Assembly (NCBI RefSeq): GCF_033344935.1
Contig: NZ_JAWPMM010000001.1
Location: 4,553,501 to 4,617,500 of the forward strand
DNA: 64,000 bases
DNA from: Reichenbachiella sp.
GTDB taxonomy: Bacteria > Bacteroidota > Bacteroidia > Cytophagales > Cyclobacteriaceae
Reading direction: 5' to 3'
Shown here piece by piece: positions 1-6,885 of the stretch. Under the pieces are notes generated by a model. It searched no databases and had not been told where the DNA came from. It was given only the letters and a program-made list of their open reading frames with translations. The position numbers and the translations under genes were made by a program. Positions within the stretch are counted from its first letter, which is position 1. Each line of letters starts with the position of its first letter.

Positions 1-1184
1 TTTCGTACCCCTACTTCTTTGAATCGACGTACCGACTGGGAAATAGTCAGATTGATATAATTGAGGCATGAAACGAGCATTACAAACAAGCCAAGGGCTG
101 CAAATATGTAAATGGTATTGATATCTCCATTGGCCTCCAATTCCCACTTCAAACGAGAAGTTAAATGGATGTCCGTAAGTGGTTGGGTATAAATGATATT
201 GTAGTACTCCTCTCCTGTATCCTGATAGCTTTCATAAAAAGGTTGGAGTCTGGATTCAAAAGAGGTCATGTCCACTGCTTCATTCATTCTAGCATAAGTG
301 TAATAGTTGTACCAACCCCAATTTTGTCCCAATCCATCAAAGTCAATTTTGGTAAGGAAATCAAAGTGAAAATGTGATTCTTCTGGTAGGTCCCTAAGCA
401 CCCCGGAAACTTGATATGTTTTATTTTCATCACCAACCAGTATGATCTTTTCGCCAATCACATCTTCCCTACCAAAATACTTAAGCGCCATTTTTCGAGT
501 AATTACCACTTGGTCTGGTGCATCCAATGCCGATTCTTTATCTCCATGTAAGAATGGGAAAGTAAAAACATCGAAAAAAGTGGAGTCCGTACGCATGAAA
601 TCAGCCTCAAAAAACTGCCGATTGTTTTCAGTTGCCAATCTAAATTGACCACCCCAAGAAGGAAACAACCTCACCGCCGTATGAACTTCTGGGAAATCTC
701 TCATTAACGCGGGTGCTAGTGCAGGAGGAGTGGTGGCATCTGGCAATCGATTGCCCTTACTATCTACAAAATCGATAGGGATTCGATAGATATCATCGGC
801 ATGTTCATGGAATCGGTCGTATTTTAATTCGGAATGAATATATACGGCAATGAAAGTAAAACATGTAATGCCAACAGCAAGGCTCAAAATATTTAGCAGC
901 GCACTGGTTTTATGTTTTACCAGATTTCTTCTGGCAAACTTTAAGTAATTGAAAATCATGATTGTGTTTTTTGAGTTTTGACCACTGACGGCAAAAGGGC
1001 GAAGAAAATTGAAAACTTGGATCCAATAGAACTGATACGCCCGCCATCTAGGCATATCCATTGTTTCTTCAAAGTAAATTTCATGCAGATCACCCTTAAT
1101 TTCCTCAAGGAGCTCTTTTTTACAGAACCACTTCAGAAACCGATCGGCTGATTTTGGAGGGTATGATTGTTTAGAATCCTTCAT
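1..1184 (-). CDS. ABC transporter permease (MacB/FtsX type) with N-terminal permease prefix domain; 3' end outside window
   Basis: Reading the minus strand from ATG at 1184 gives an open frame to the window edge, about 394 codons, with the C-terminal part missing. The first ~60 residues (FLKWFCKKELLEEIKGDLHE) match the prefix domain that Bacteroidota add in front of MacB-like permeases. A hydrophobic segment follows (TSALLNILSLAVGITCFTF), then the large extracytoplasmic MacB domain (motifs such as DGDKESALDAPDQVVITRK-like text and a YFGREDVIGEKI stretch), then a second membrane segment near the edge. Proteins of this type probably work in export or cell-envelope stress responses with a separate ATPase, which is not visible here. 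The start codon overlaps the end of the upstream PadR gene by 14 bp, so the two are probably translationally coupled and PadR probably controls it. The substrate cannot be inferred. Confidence 0.85.
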   Translation of the reverse strand, partial: MKDSKQSYPPKSADRFLKWFCKKELLEEIKGDLHEIYFEETMDMPRWRAYQFYWIQVFNFLRPFAVSGQNSKNTIMIFNYLKFARRNLVKHKTSALLNILSLAVGITCFTFIAVYIHSELKYDRFHEHADDIYRIPIDFVDSKGNRLPDATTPPALAPALMRDFPEVHTAVRLFPSWGGQFRLATENNRQFFEADFMRTDSTFFDVFTFPFLHGDKESALDAPDQVVITRKMALKYFGREDVIGEKIILVGDENKTYQVSGVLRDLPEESHFHFDFLTKIDFDGLGQNWGWYNYYTYARMNEAVDMTSFESRLQPFYESYQDTGEEYYNIIYTQPLTDIHLTSRLKWELEANGDINTIYIFAALGLFVMLVSCLNYINLTISQSVRRFKEVGVR

Positions 1185-1518
1185 AGCTGAGCCCTTTCCA
1201 GGCTACTTCTGGAATTTGATTCCATAATTCGTTTCGCAAGGCCCGGTTGGTTTCCAAGGCTTTTTTACCACTGGCTGTAATTTGAAACAAACGCTTACGT
1301 CTGCCTCCTCTCGCATGAGTTTCATCTGCTAGTTTTGACACAAGAAAACCTTTGCTTTCCAATCTGTTCAGCGCAGAGTGTATGGCTCCCAAAACTACCT
1401 TACGCCCAATTTGAGATTCTATTTCTTGCCTCACATTCACTCCATAGGCGTTAGGGTAGAGCAAACCAACCACAAGCAAAACCACTTCTTCAAACTCACC
1501 AATTTGGGTTCCTTTCAT
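1171..1518 (-). CDS. PadR-family transcriptional regulator
   Basis: This 115-residue protein has the PadR winged-helix layout: an N-terminal helix (IGEFEEVVLLVVGLL), the recognition region around GAIHSALNRLESKGFL, and the wing containing GGRRKRLFQITASGKKAL. It is short, in keeping with PadR subfamily 2. It lies directly upstream of, and overlaps, the ABC permease gene on the same strand, a common Bacteroidota pair in which PadR represses its own operon. A perfect 6-2-6 palindrome lies over the promoter -7 element upstream. The ligand is unknown. Family assignment is firm; the regulatory role is inferred from context. Confidence 0.9.
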   Translation of the reverse strand: MKGTQIGEFEEVVLLVVGLLYPNAYGVNVRQEIESQIGRKVVLGAIHSALNRLESKGFLVSKLADETHARGGRRKRLFQITASGKKALETNRALRNELWNQIPEVAWKGLSYEGF

Positions 1519-1537
1519 AATTTTAATCTTATCAATA

Positions 1538-1551
1538 TATACAAATGTATA
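1538..1551 (-). promoter_or_regulatory. Probable PadR promoter/operator palindrome
   Basis: TATACAAATGTATA is a perfect 6-2-6 palindrome. On the minus strand its centre forms TACATTTG (1542-1549), an exact match to the Bacteroidota -7 element TAnnTTTG, 23 bp upstream of the padR ATG. No well-spaced TTG -33 element is seen. PadR proteins usually bind short AT-rich palindromes, so autoregulation is a reasonable inference. Confidence 0.5.
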
Positions 1552-1664
1552 AATTGTTTAATCAAATCCTACAAATATGAATATTGAATGTTACATATAC
1601 CCCTCCGAGATGTGCATAAGCTATTTTGAATGCTCACCGAATCATATCAACTTGCAAACGCTAA

Positions 1665-4600
1665 ATGCATACACCTATGACCAAAAATCTAGTTTTTCTT
1701 ACTATCCTTTGCTTCGCCTCTAGTTTACTTCTAAGTCAGAACAGAAAAACAGACGAGCTGCTTAATCAAGGGGATGATTTTTTAAAAAACCTGAACTATT
1801 CAAAAGCCATTCAGGCCTATCAAAAGTCCTGGGACAAAACGCAAAACGCTGAAGCCCTATGGGGACTGGCTAATGCCAACTTCGAATTGGGCAATCAACT
1901 CAACTTGAATGGCCAATCACAAAAGGCGCAAACCAGATATAGCAATGCACTCGAGCTGGCTAATCAATTGACGAACCTGGATAGTCACGAAGTAGATTAT
2001 CTACTCTTTAGAGGGAAGATGTATTTGTACAACGGTAAGGTAGATCGAGCGACATTAGATTTTGAAGAAGCCAAATCGAAGTTTCCCGATTCGGGGCCAG
2101 TATATTATTACTTGTGGACTCAGGTCAATATTGATCTCGCCAGCAAAGTAAAACACGATTACATAGAAAAAGCATTTTCTTTAGATCCCAATTTATTTGA
2201 ATTACATCAGGAACTAGGCACATACTATACCAACCTTAATAATGCAGACGAGGCTATTTTTCATTACGAAAAAGCCCTCGAAATCTCACCTAAAAACTAC
2301 AAGGCCAATTTCGCACTCGGACAGGTATATTGGGCCTTAGGTGATTTGGATAAGATGAGGGTTCATTTCCAACAGAGCCTCGATTATTTCCCCGACTTCG
2401 GCTATGCTAAGATGTATTTGGCCGGCGTAGAGCTGATGAGTTCGAATACACCAGCGGCTATACCCTTGATCAAATCTGCACTCAAAGACAATCCAGCCAC
2501 CGAGCAATTATTGACGTTTTATATTCAAAACTATCCTGAATTGGCCAATTACAACTTCCAAGGAACAAAAGAAGAATCCCCGGTCGATGCCCTAGGATAT
2601 CCTACATACTATAGTCAAGGAGTAGCTTTAGCCCAAGCGTTTGATTTTTATGCCGCTATCAATGTGCTGCATCAATCCAATGACATCTACGGCGACTATG
2701 CCTTAGCGCAACCGGCCTGGCAAGCTTCCATCTTATCTTGGTTGACTCATTGTTACCAAGAGATCGGAAATTATGGCGCAGCTGCACAAACGGGGAAACA
2801 AGCCCTTGAATTGTCCATCAAAAACAACCTCACCACAGACCAAGCCAGCCTCGCTGCCAATCTCTCGATGGTGTATTACACCTGGGGGGATTACCCCAAA
2901 ACAATTGCTTATGCTCGAGCTTCAATTGGCTATCTGGAAAAGAACAATCAGCGCGGTCAGCTGTACGATGCTTACATTAACATCGGTAGCTATTATCGAA
3001 AATGGGAGCAAGCCGACAGTGCCGTTTATTTCCATAAAAAAGCACTTGATGAAATTCAAAGCCCAACAGAAATGAAATACGTAGTAGCGCAGAAAGAATT
3101 AGCACTTTCATACGTTGCGTTGGGCAAAATGAATGCTGCCAAGACGATAATTTTGCAGATGAATAAGACTCGTGAAACATATGACTTTTCCGATCAAAAT
3201 TCGGTGCTTGATTTGGGTAGTGCGGAAGTTTATTATGCGCTAGGTGACTACAAAATCGCATGGGAGTATATTTCAAAAGCCTTTGATCATTTCTCTCAGG
3301 TAGAGCAAGTGTCCCCTGATCATCCCACCCTCATTCCATTTCTCGAAAAATATGTAGGCTTGTCTGTAAAATTGAACAAGAAGGAATTAGCTGCAAAAAA
3401 CTATCAAGCACTTAACCAAAAGCTAATCAATCAAATTTCCACTTATTTCTCAGCAATGAGTGAAAATGGCAAACTGCTTTTTTATAGAGATGTGAAAAAA
3501 CATTTCGAGTCTTTCAACTCTTACGCCGTATACGAAACAAAGCTTGATCAAAATATACTAACCCAACTTCTTGAAAATCAATTACTACTCAAGGGTGTGT
3601 TGTTCAACGATCAAATGAAAATTCAAAAGGCCATGCTTGCCTCTGAGGACAAGTCCCTGAAAAGCACATATCAAGTTCTGATGGATAAGAAAAATTTGTT
3701 GGCCAGATCAGTGTCTCTCAGTCCCGAAGAAAAGAACAATCGTAGACTAGATACCAAGCAAATTCAGCACGATATTGACAGCCTTCAAATTCAGTTACTG
3801 AATATGGGCATGGAGCCATCTACAAATTCAGTTTTTGAACCTGAGTTGGTGCATAAAGTAAAACAAGTACTGGCACCCAGAGAGGCTGCCATAGAGATGG
3901 TCAGATTCAGAACATTCGACTTTTCTAAAGGAGGAAAGTTTACAGAACAAGTGAATTATCTCGCTCTAATTTTGAAGGAAGGGAGCGATAAAATTAGTTA
4001 TGTACATATCAAAAACGGAAATGAACTAGAAGGGAAGAACTATCAAGCCTATAGCAATGCCATTTCGTTTGAACTAGAAGACCGTAAGTCCTATGAGGCC
4101 TTTTGGAAGCCTATTACTGATCAACTGTCTGATGTAGATCGCGTATACCTCTCGGGTGACGGCATTTATCATAAAATAAATGTCAACGCTCTTTTGAACC
4201 CTGCCTCTGGTCAATTTGTAATTGACGAATTAGATGTTCATTTAGTCACCAGTACCCGTGACCTCCTCAAACCAAATTCGCCTTTACCAGTTCGTGGCGA
4301 TATTCTATTGGTGGGATTCCCTACTTACCAACTGGGGACAGGTGTAACTACGCCTGATAATGATCAGAAAACCATCGCCACACGTGCTTTCACCAATATA
4401 GAAAATCTTGCCCCACTACCAGGAACTTACACAGAAGTCACCACTATAGAATCCATACTGGATCAGACCAAATGGAAAACAAAAGTGCTCACCGGAGAAG
4501 ACGCACTCGAAGAGAAAATTAAGGAGTTGAACAACACCACCATTTTGCACATTGCCACGCATGGATACTTCCAGGAAACCAGCCCCAAGGACAATCCACT

Positions 4601-5003
4601 TTTTTACTCTGGCCTTTTTCTGAGTGGTGCTTCCAGCAAATTTCAGAACAAGTATGAAGACGGTGATGATGGTATACTTACCGCGTATGAAGCCATGCAC
4701 CTCAACTTAAACGAAACGCAAATGGTAGTACTATCTGCCTGTGAAACTGGCATGGGTCACATAGAAAATGGAGAAGGGGTCTATGGTTTGCAACGGGCTT
4801 TTTTGATTGCAGGAAGTAAGTCAGTAGTTATGAGTTTTTGGAAAGTCAATGACCAAACCACCATGGACTTGATGATTAACTTTTATAAAAATCTTAGCAC
4901 CAACAAAGACAAACACGTGGCCTTCAGAAATGCTCAGCTTCAACTCAAAGCCAAGCACCCCAATCCAAAATACTGGGGCGCATTTAATATTGTTGGGAGA
5001 TAG
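1665..5003 (+). CDS. Exported TPR-CHAT protein (caspase-like protease domain)
   Basis: The protein has 1112 residues. It begins with a signal peptide (TKNLVFLTILCFASSLLLSQ); translation could start at 1665 or, more naturally, at the second ATG, 1677. A long superhelical region of tetratricopeptide repeats fills roughly residues 25-600, including the motif YTNLNNADEAIFHYEKALEI. The C-terminal ~350 residues form a CHAT domain with the expected dyad: His966 in ATHG and Cys1026 in SACETG, followed by the usual GEGVYGLQRAFLIAGS segment. CHAT domains are clan CD cysteine peptidases. Here the signal peptide points to the periplasm or outside, unlike cytoplasmic defence-related CHAT proteases. It stands alone, with no obvious substrate gene beside it. 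A second exported TPR-CHAT protein lies at 24519-27233. The function is unknown. Confidence 0.88.
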   Translation: MHTPMTKNLVFLTILCFASSLLLSQNRKTDELLNQGDDFLKNLNYSKAIQAYQKSWDKTQNAEALWGLANANFELGNQLNLNGQSQKAQTRYSNALELANQLTNLDSHEVDYLLFRGKMYLYNGKVDRATLDFEEAKSKFPDSGPVYYYLWTQVNIDLASKVKHDYIEKAFSLDPNLFELHQELGTYYTNLNNADEAIFHYEKALEISPKNYKANFALGQVYWALGDLDKMRVHFQQSLDYFPDFGYAKMYLAGVELMSSNTPAAIPLIKSALKDNPATEQLLTFYIQNYPELANYNFQGTKEESPVDALGYPTYYSQGVALAQAFDFYAAINVLHQSNDIYGDYALAQPAWQASILSWLTHCYQEIGNYGAAAQTGKQALELSIKNNLTTDQASLAANLSMVYYTWGDYPKTIAYARASIGYLEKNNQRGQLYDAYINIGSYYRKWEQADSAVYFHKKALDEIQSPTEMKYVVAQKELALSYVALGKMNAAKTIILQMNKTRETYDFSDQNSVLDLGSAEVYYALGDYKIAWEYISKAFDHFSQVEQVSPDHPTLIPFLEKYVGLSVKLNKKELAAKNYQALNQKLINQISTYFSAMSENGKLLFYRDVKKHFESFNSYAVYETKLDQNILTQLLENQLLLKGVLFNDQMKIQKAMLASEDKSLKSTYQVLMDKKNLLARSVSLSPEEKNNRRLDTKQIQHDIDSLQIQLLNMGMEPSTNSVFEPELVHKVKQVLAPREAAIEMVRFRTFDFSKGGKFTEQVNYLALILKEGSDKISYVHIKNGNELEGKNYQAYSNAISFELEDRKSYEAFWKPITDQLSDVDRVYLSGDGIYHKINVNALLNPASGQFVIDELDVHLVTSTRDLLKPNSPLPVRGDILLVGFPTYQLGTGVTTPDNDQKTIATRAFTNIENLAPLPGTYTEVTTIESILDQTKWKTKVLTGEDALEEKIKELNNTTILHIATHGYFQETSPKDNPLFYSGLFLSGASSKFQNKYEDGDDGILTAYEAMHLNLNETQMVVLSACETGMGHIENGEGVYGLQRAFLIAGSKSVVMSFWKVNDQTTMDLMINFYKNLSTNKDKHVAFRNAQLQLKAKHPNPKYWGAFNIVGR

Positions 5004-5016
5004 GTATTGAAACCAA

Positions 5017-5523
5017 TTACTCTCTTATTTGAATGTTCAAGGCACTTTCCACAAAGGTGTGCAATTGAGTCATCTGCTTACGCCCCATTTTTTGACCAAA
5101 ATAGGAGACCAGATGGAGTGTAAGAAAAACAACCATCAATACAGGGACTGCCCATAGAACCTGGGCAGACTGCCCTAAGGACCAATTGCTATAACCAATA
5201 ATGGAAATCACCAAAGCAGCGAAACCAATAATAGAATAGAAAAGCACAAACATGGTCCAGACTTCCGGCCTTGGACCGTACAGTCCTCTCAAGAGGCTTC
5301 CCGAATCAGAAGACTCAAAACTTAAACCTAACTGTGGTGACCAATAATGTTGATCTTCTTTTGGCAATAAGAGTGTCGCATGACCGTCTATGAGTGTTCC
5401 ATAGATTCCAGAATCACCCTTATTTAATCCTTCTTCAAGCTGACTCTTAATAAGATCTGGAGACTGAGATAGATTGACTTTAAACCTTGGTCGAATTTGA
5501 AAATGTGAATGGGATTCGCTCAT
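5017..5523 (-). CDS. Hypothetical membrane protein, two transmembrane helices
   Basis: I do not recognise a named family in this 168-residue protein. The first ~85 residues are soluble (IRPRFKVNLSQSPDLIKSQLEEGL, then a GTLIDGHATLLLPKEDQHYWSPQL-like beta-rich stretch). Two hydrophobic helices follow at about 92-112 and 120-142, and the tail is short and amphipathic. It follows the CheY-like gene on the same strand with a 25-bp gap, so the two probably share a transcript. A membrane-associated partner of the receiver is possible but unproven. Confidence 0.7.
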   Translation of the reverse strand: MSESHSHFQIRPRFKVNLSQSPDLIKSQLEEGLNKGDSGIYGTLIDGHATLLLPKEDQHYWSPQLGLSFESSDSGSLLRGLYGPRPEVWTMFVLFYSIIGFAALVISIIGYSNWSLGQSAQVLWAVPVLMVVFLTLHLVSYFGQKMGRKQMTQLHTFVESALNIQIRE

Positions 5524-5548
5524 CTTTTAGCTCGGCAACAGCTTCAAT

Positions 5549-5911
5549 CTACATCGTAGCCAGCTTCAATACTTTATCGAGTAGATCTTGCTTATCGAAT
5601 GGCTTGACAAGGTATTCTAAAATACCAATCTCTTTGGCTTCGCGCTGGGCGATGTCCTGACCTACCGCACTGATCATAATCACCTTGGCTTTAAAATCAA
5701 CATCATTCAGCTCATCCATTACATCTAGTCCAAACATATCTGGCAATACATTATCCAACGTAATAATTTCGGGCTTTAAGATAAGCGCCAATTTGATAGC
5801 ATCTTCGCCATTGGCAGCTTCTCCTATCACTTCATATCCACCCTCTTCCAAAATGTTCTTAATGGTCTCTCTTTGAAACTTCGAATCGTCTACTACTAAT
5901 ACTGTTGTCAT
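5549..5911 (-). CDS. Stand-alone CheY-like response regulator receiver
   Basis: This 120-residue protein is a single receiver domain. The acidic pair is in VVDDSKF (Asp8, Asp9), the phosphoacceptor Asp is in IITLDNVLPDM, the switch Ser in MISAVG and the conserved Lys in YLVKPFDK. The features match a phosphorylatable CheY-type protein without an output domain. No histidine kinase or chemotaxis gene lies in the window. The next gene downstream on the same strand is a small membrane protein. It probably works by protein-protein contact. Family assignment is very secure; the pathway is unknown. Confidence 0.92.
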   Translation of the reverse strand: MTTVLVVDDSKFQRETIKNILEEGGYEVIGEAANGEDAIKLALILKPEIITLDNVLPDMFGLDVMDELNDVDFKAKVIMISAVGQDIAQREAKEIGILEYLVKPFDKQDLLDKVLKLATM

Positions 5912-6011
5912 GTTGAATCTTATTTAGATGCTGGAAGTTCAACTAAATATAATCAATGAATTGATGTTGACCCAATGGGTGTAAATAATTTGAGCAAAAC
6001 AGAGTTGTTTA

Positions 6012-6080
6012 TTTAGAATCATTCCAAACAATTTGCAAAACCGGAGAATGCCACCTAGCTTTGTTTAGAATTATTCTAAA
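6012..6080 (+). promoter_or_regulatory. Promoter of the LuxR-type gene with two Fur-like palindromes
   Basis: A complete Bacteroidota promoter is visible: TTG at 6033-6035, 20 bp spacer, TAGCTTTG at 6056-6063. Box 1 (6012-6028, TTTAGAATCATTCCAAA) has one mismatch in the palindrome and sits just upstream of the -33 element. Box 2 (6064-6080, TTTAGAATTATTCTAAA) is a perfect 8-1-8 palindrome that begins right after the -7 element and so covers the expected start of transcription. The same sequence recurs at the heme operon promoter. The shape resembles Fur-family sites; the identity of the regulator is inferred. Confidence 0.65.
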
Positions 6081-6089
6081 TAGAAAATA

Positions 6090-6725
6090 TTGCCAGCAAC
6101 TCGCACTTTTCTTGTCAATACCAATTACGTTTCCCTGATGGGCTGGAAGCAGATCATCACTGATTCTAAACACTTTCAGCTGGTGGGAACTTCGGAAACA
6201 TTGGGTAACCTTTCTCCAATGGATGGGTTATCTAACTATCTCATTTTGGCTGACCTATCACAAGAGGGAAACAAATCACTTCCTCAAATAGCACAACTCA
6301 TTCTTCAACCTAATATTGATGTTCTGCTCGTAGTTGACCTGGCTGATCATTCCCTGATTCAAGAATTGAAAGAGATGGGCATTCGCGGAATACTCACGAC
6401 GCACTGTGATGCCCAGGAAATCAAAACTGCCCTCGAAAGCATTCGATTAGGTAAACGTTTTTATTGTGGCGACATACTGGATGTGCTCATCAAACCGCAA
6501 ATTCAAGAGAAAGCAGTAAAAGGGGATGAAATTCTTTCAAGCAGAGAAATTGAAGTCTTGGAATGGGTGGTGAAAGGATTGACTACACAGCAGATAGCGG
6601 AAAAGCTAAGCGTGAGCACCCATACAATCAATTCCCATAGAAAAAATATGCTCAAAAAATTGGGACTCACTTCACCCGTAGAATTGATTGTGTATGCAGT
6701 GAAGTTTGGAATTATCGATCTTTAG
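6090..6725 (+). CDS. Orphan LuxR/NarL-type regulator with degenerate receiver domain
   Basis: The protein has 211 residues if translation begins at TTG 6090; the first ATG (6138) would cut into the first helix of the receiver-like fold. The N-terminal ~125 residues fold like a receiver, but the first strand reads TFLVNTN where an acidic pair is expected. One candidate phosphoacceptor remains in ILADLS. The C-terminal ~65 residues are a standard LuxR helix-turn-helix (LSSREIEVLEWVVKGLTTQQIAEKL, then STHTINSHRKNMLKKLG). It precedes the heme operon by 160 bp on the same strand and shares its palindromic operator. This suggests iron-dependent expression and a role in controlling heme uptake or a wider iron response. 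No cognate kinase is present. Phosphorylation-independent control is plausible. Confidence 0.85.
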   Translation: MPATRTFLVNTNYVSLMGWKQIITDSKHFQLVGTSETLGNLSPMDGLSNYLILADLSQEGNKSLPQIAQLILQPNIDVLLVVDLADHSLIQELKEMGIRGILTTHCDAQEIKTALESIRLGKRFYCGDILDVLIKPQIQEKAVKGDEILSSREIEVLEWVVKGLTTQQIAEKLSVSTHTINSHRKNMLKKLGLTSPVELIVYAVKFGIIDL

Positions 6726-6821
6726 TCCCTCCCAAAACTCCCTTGCTGGTCACTAGCATTAGCTAGAAAATTCTTTCCTACTTACTACGCCTAGTGATCT
6801 CTATTTCCTTATCTCTAGCGA

Positions 6822-6874
6822 TTGCACAAGAATCTTAACTTACCAAATTTTGCATTGTTTAGAATGATTCTAAA
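6822..6874 (+). promoter_or_regulatory. Heme operon promoter with Fur-like palindrome
   Basis: The elements are TTG at 6822-6824, a 20-bp spacer, AAATTTTG at 6845-6852 (one mismatch to TAnnTTTG), then the perfect palindrome TTTAGAATGATTCTAAA at 6858-6874. The palindrome overlaps the expected transcription start and ends 11 bp before the TonB receptor ATG. A repressor bound here would block initiation. The spacing and placement match those at the LuxR-type gene promoter. Confidence 0.68.
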
Positions 6875-6885
6875 TAATAAGCAAA

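Noticed and set aside
165-648. Two short plus-strand frames at the left edge
   Set aside because: The minus strand holds a long uninterrupted ABC permease frame here, with clear family motifs; the plus-strand frames are its shadows.
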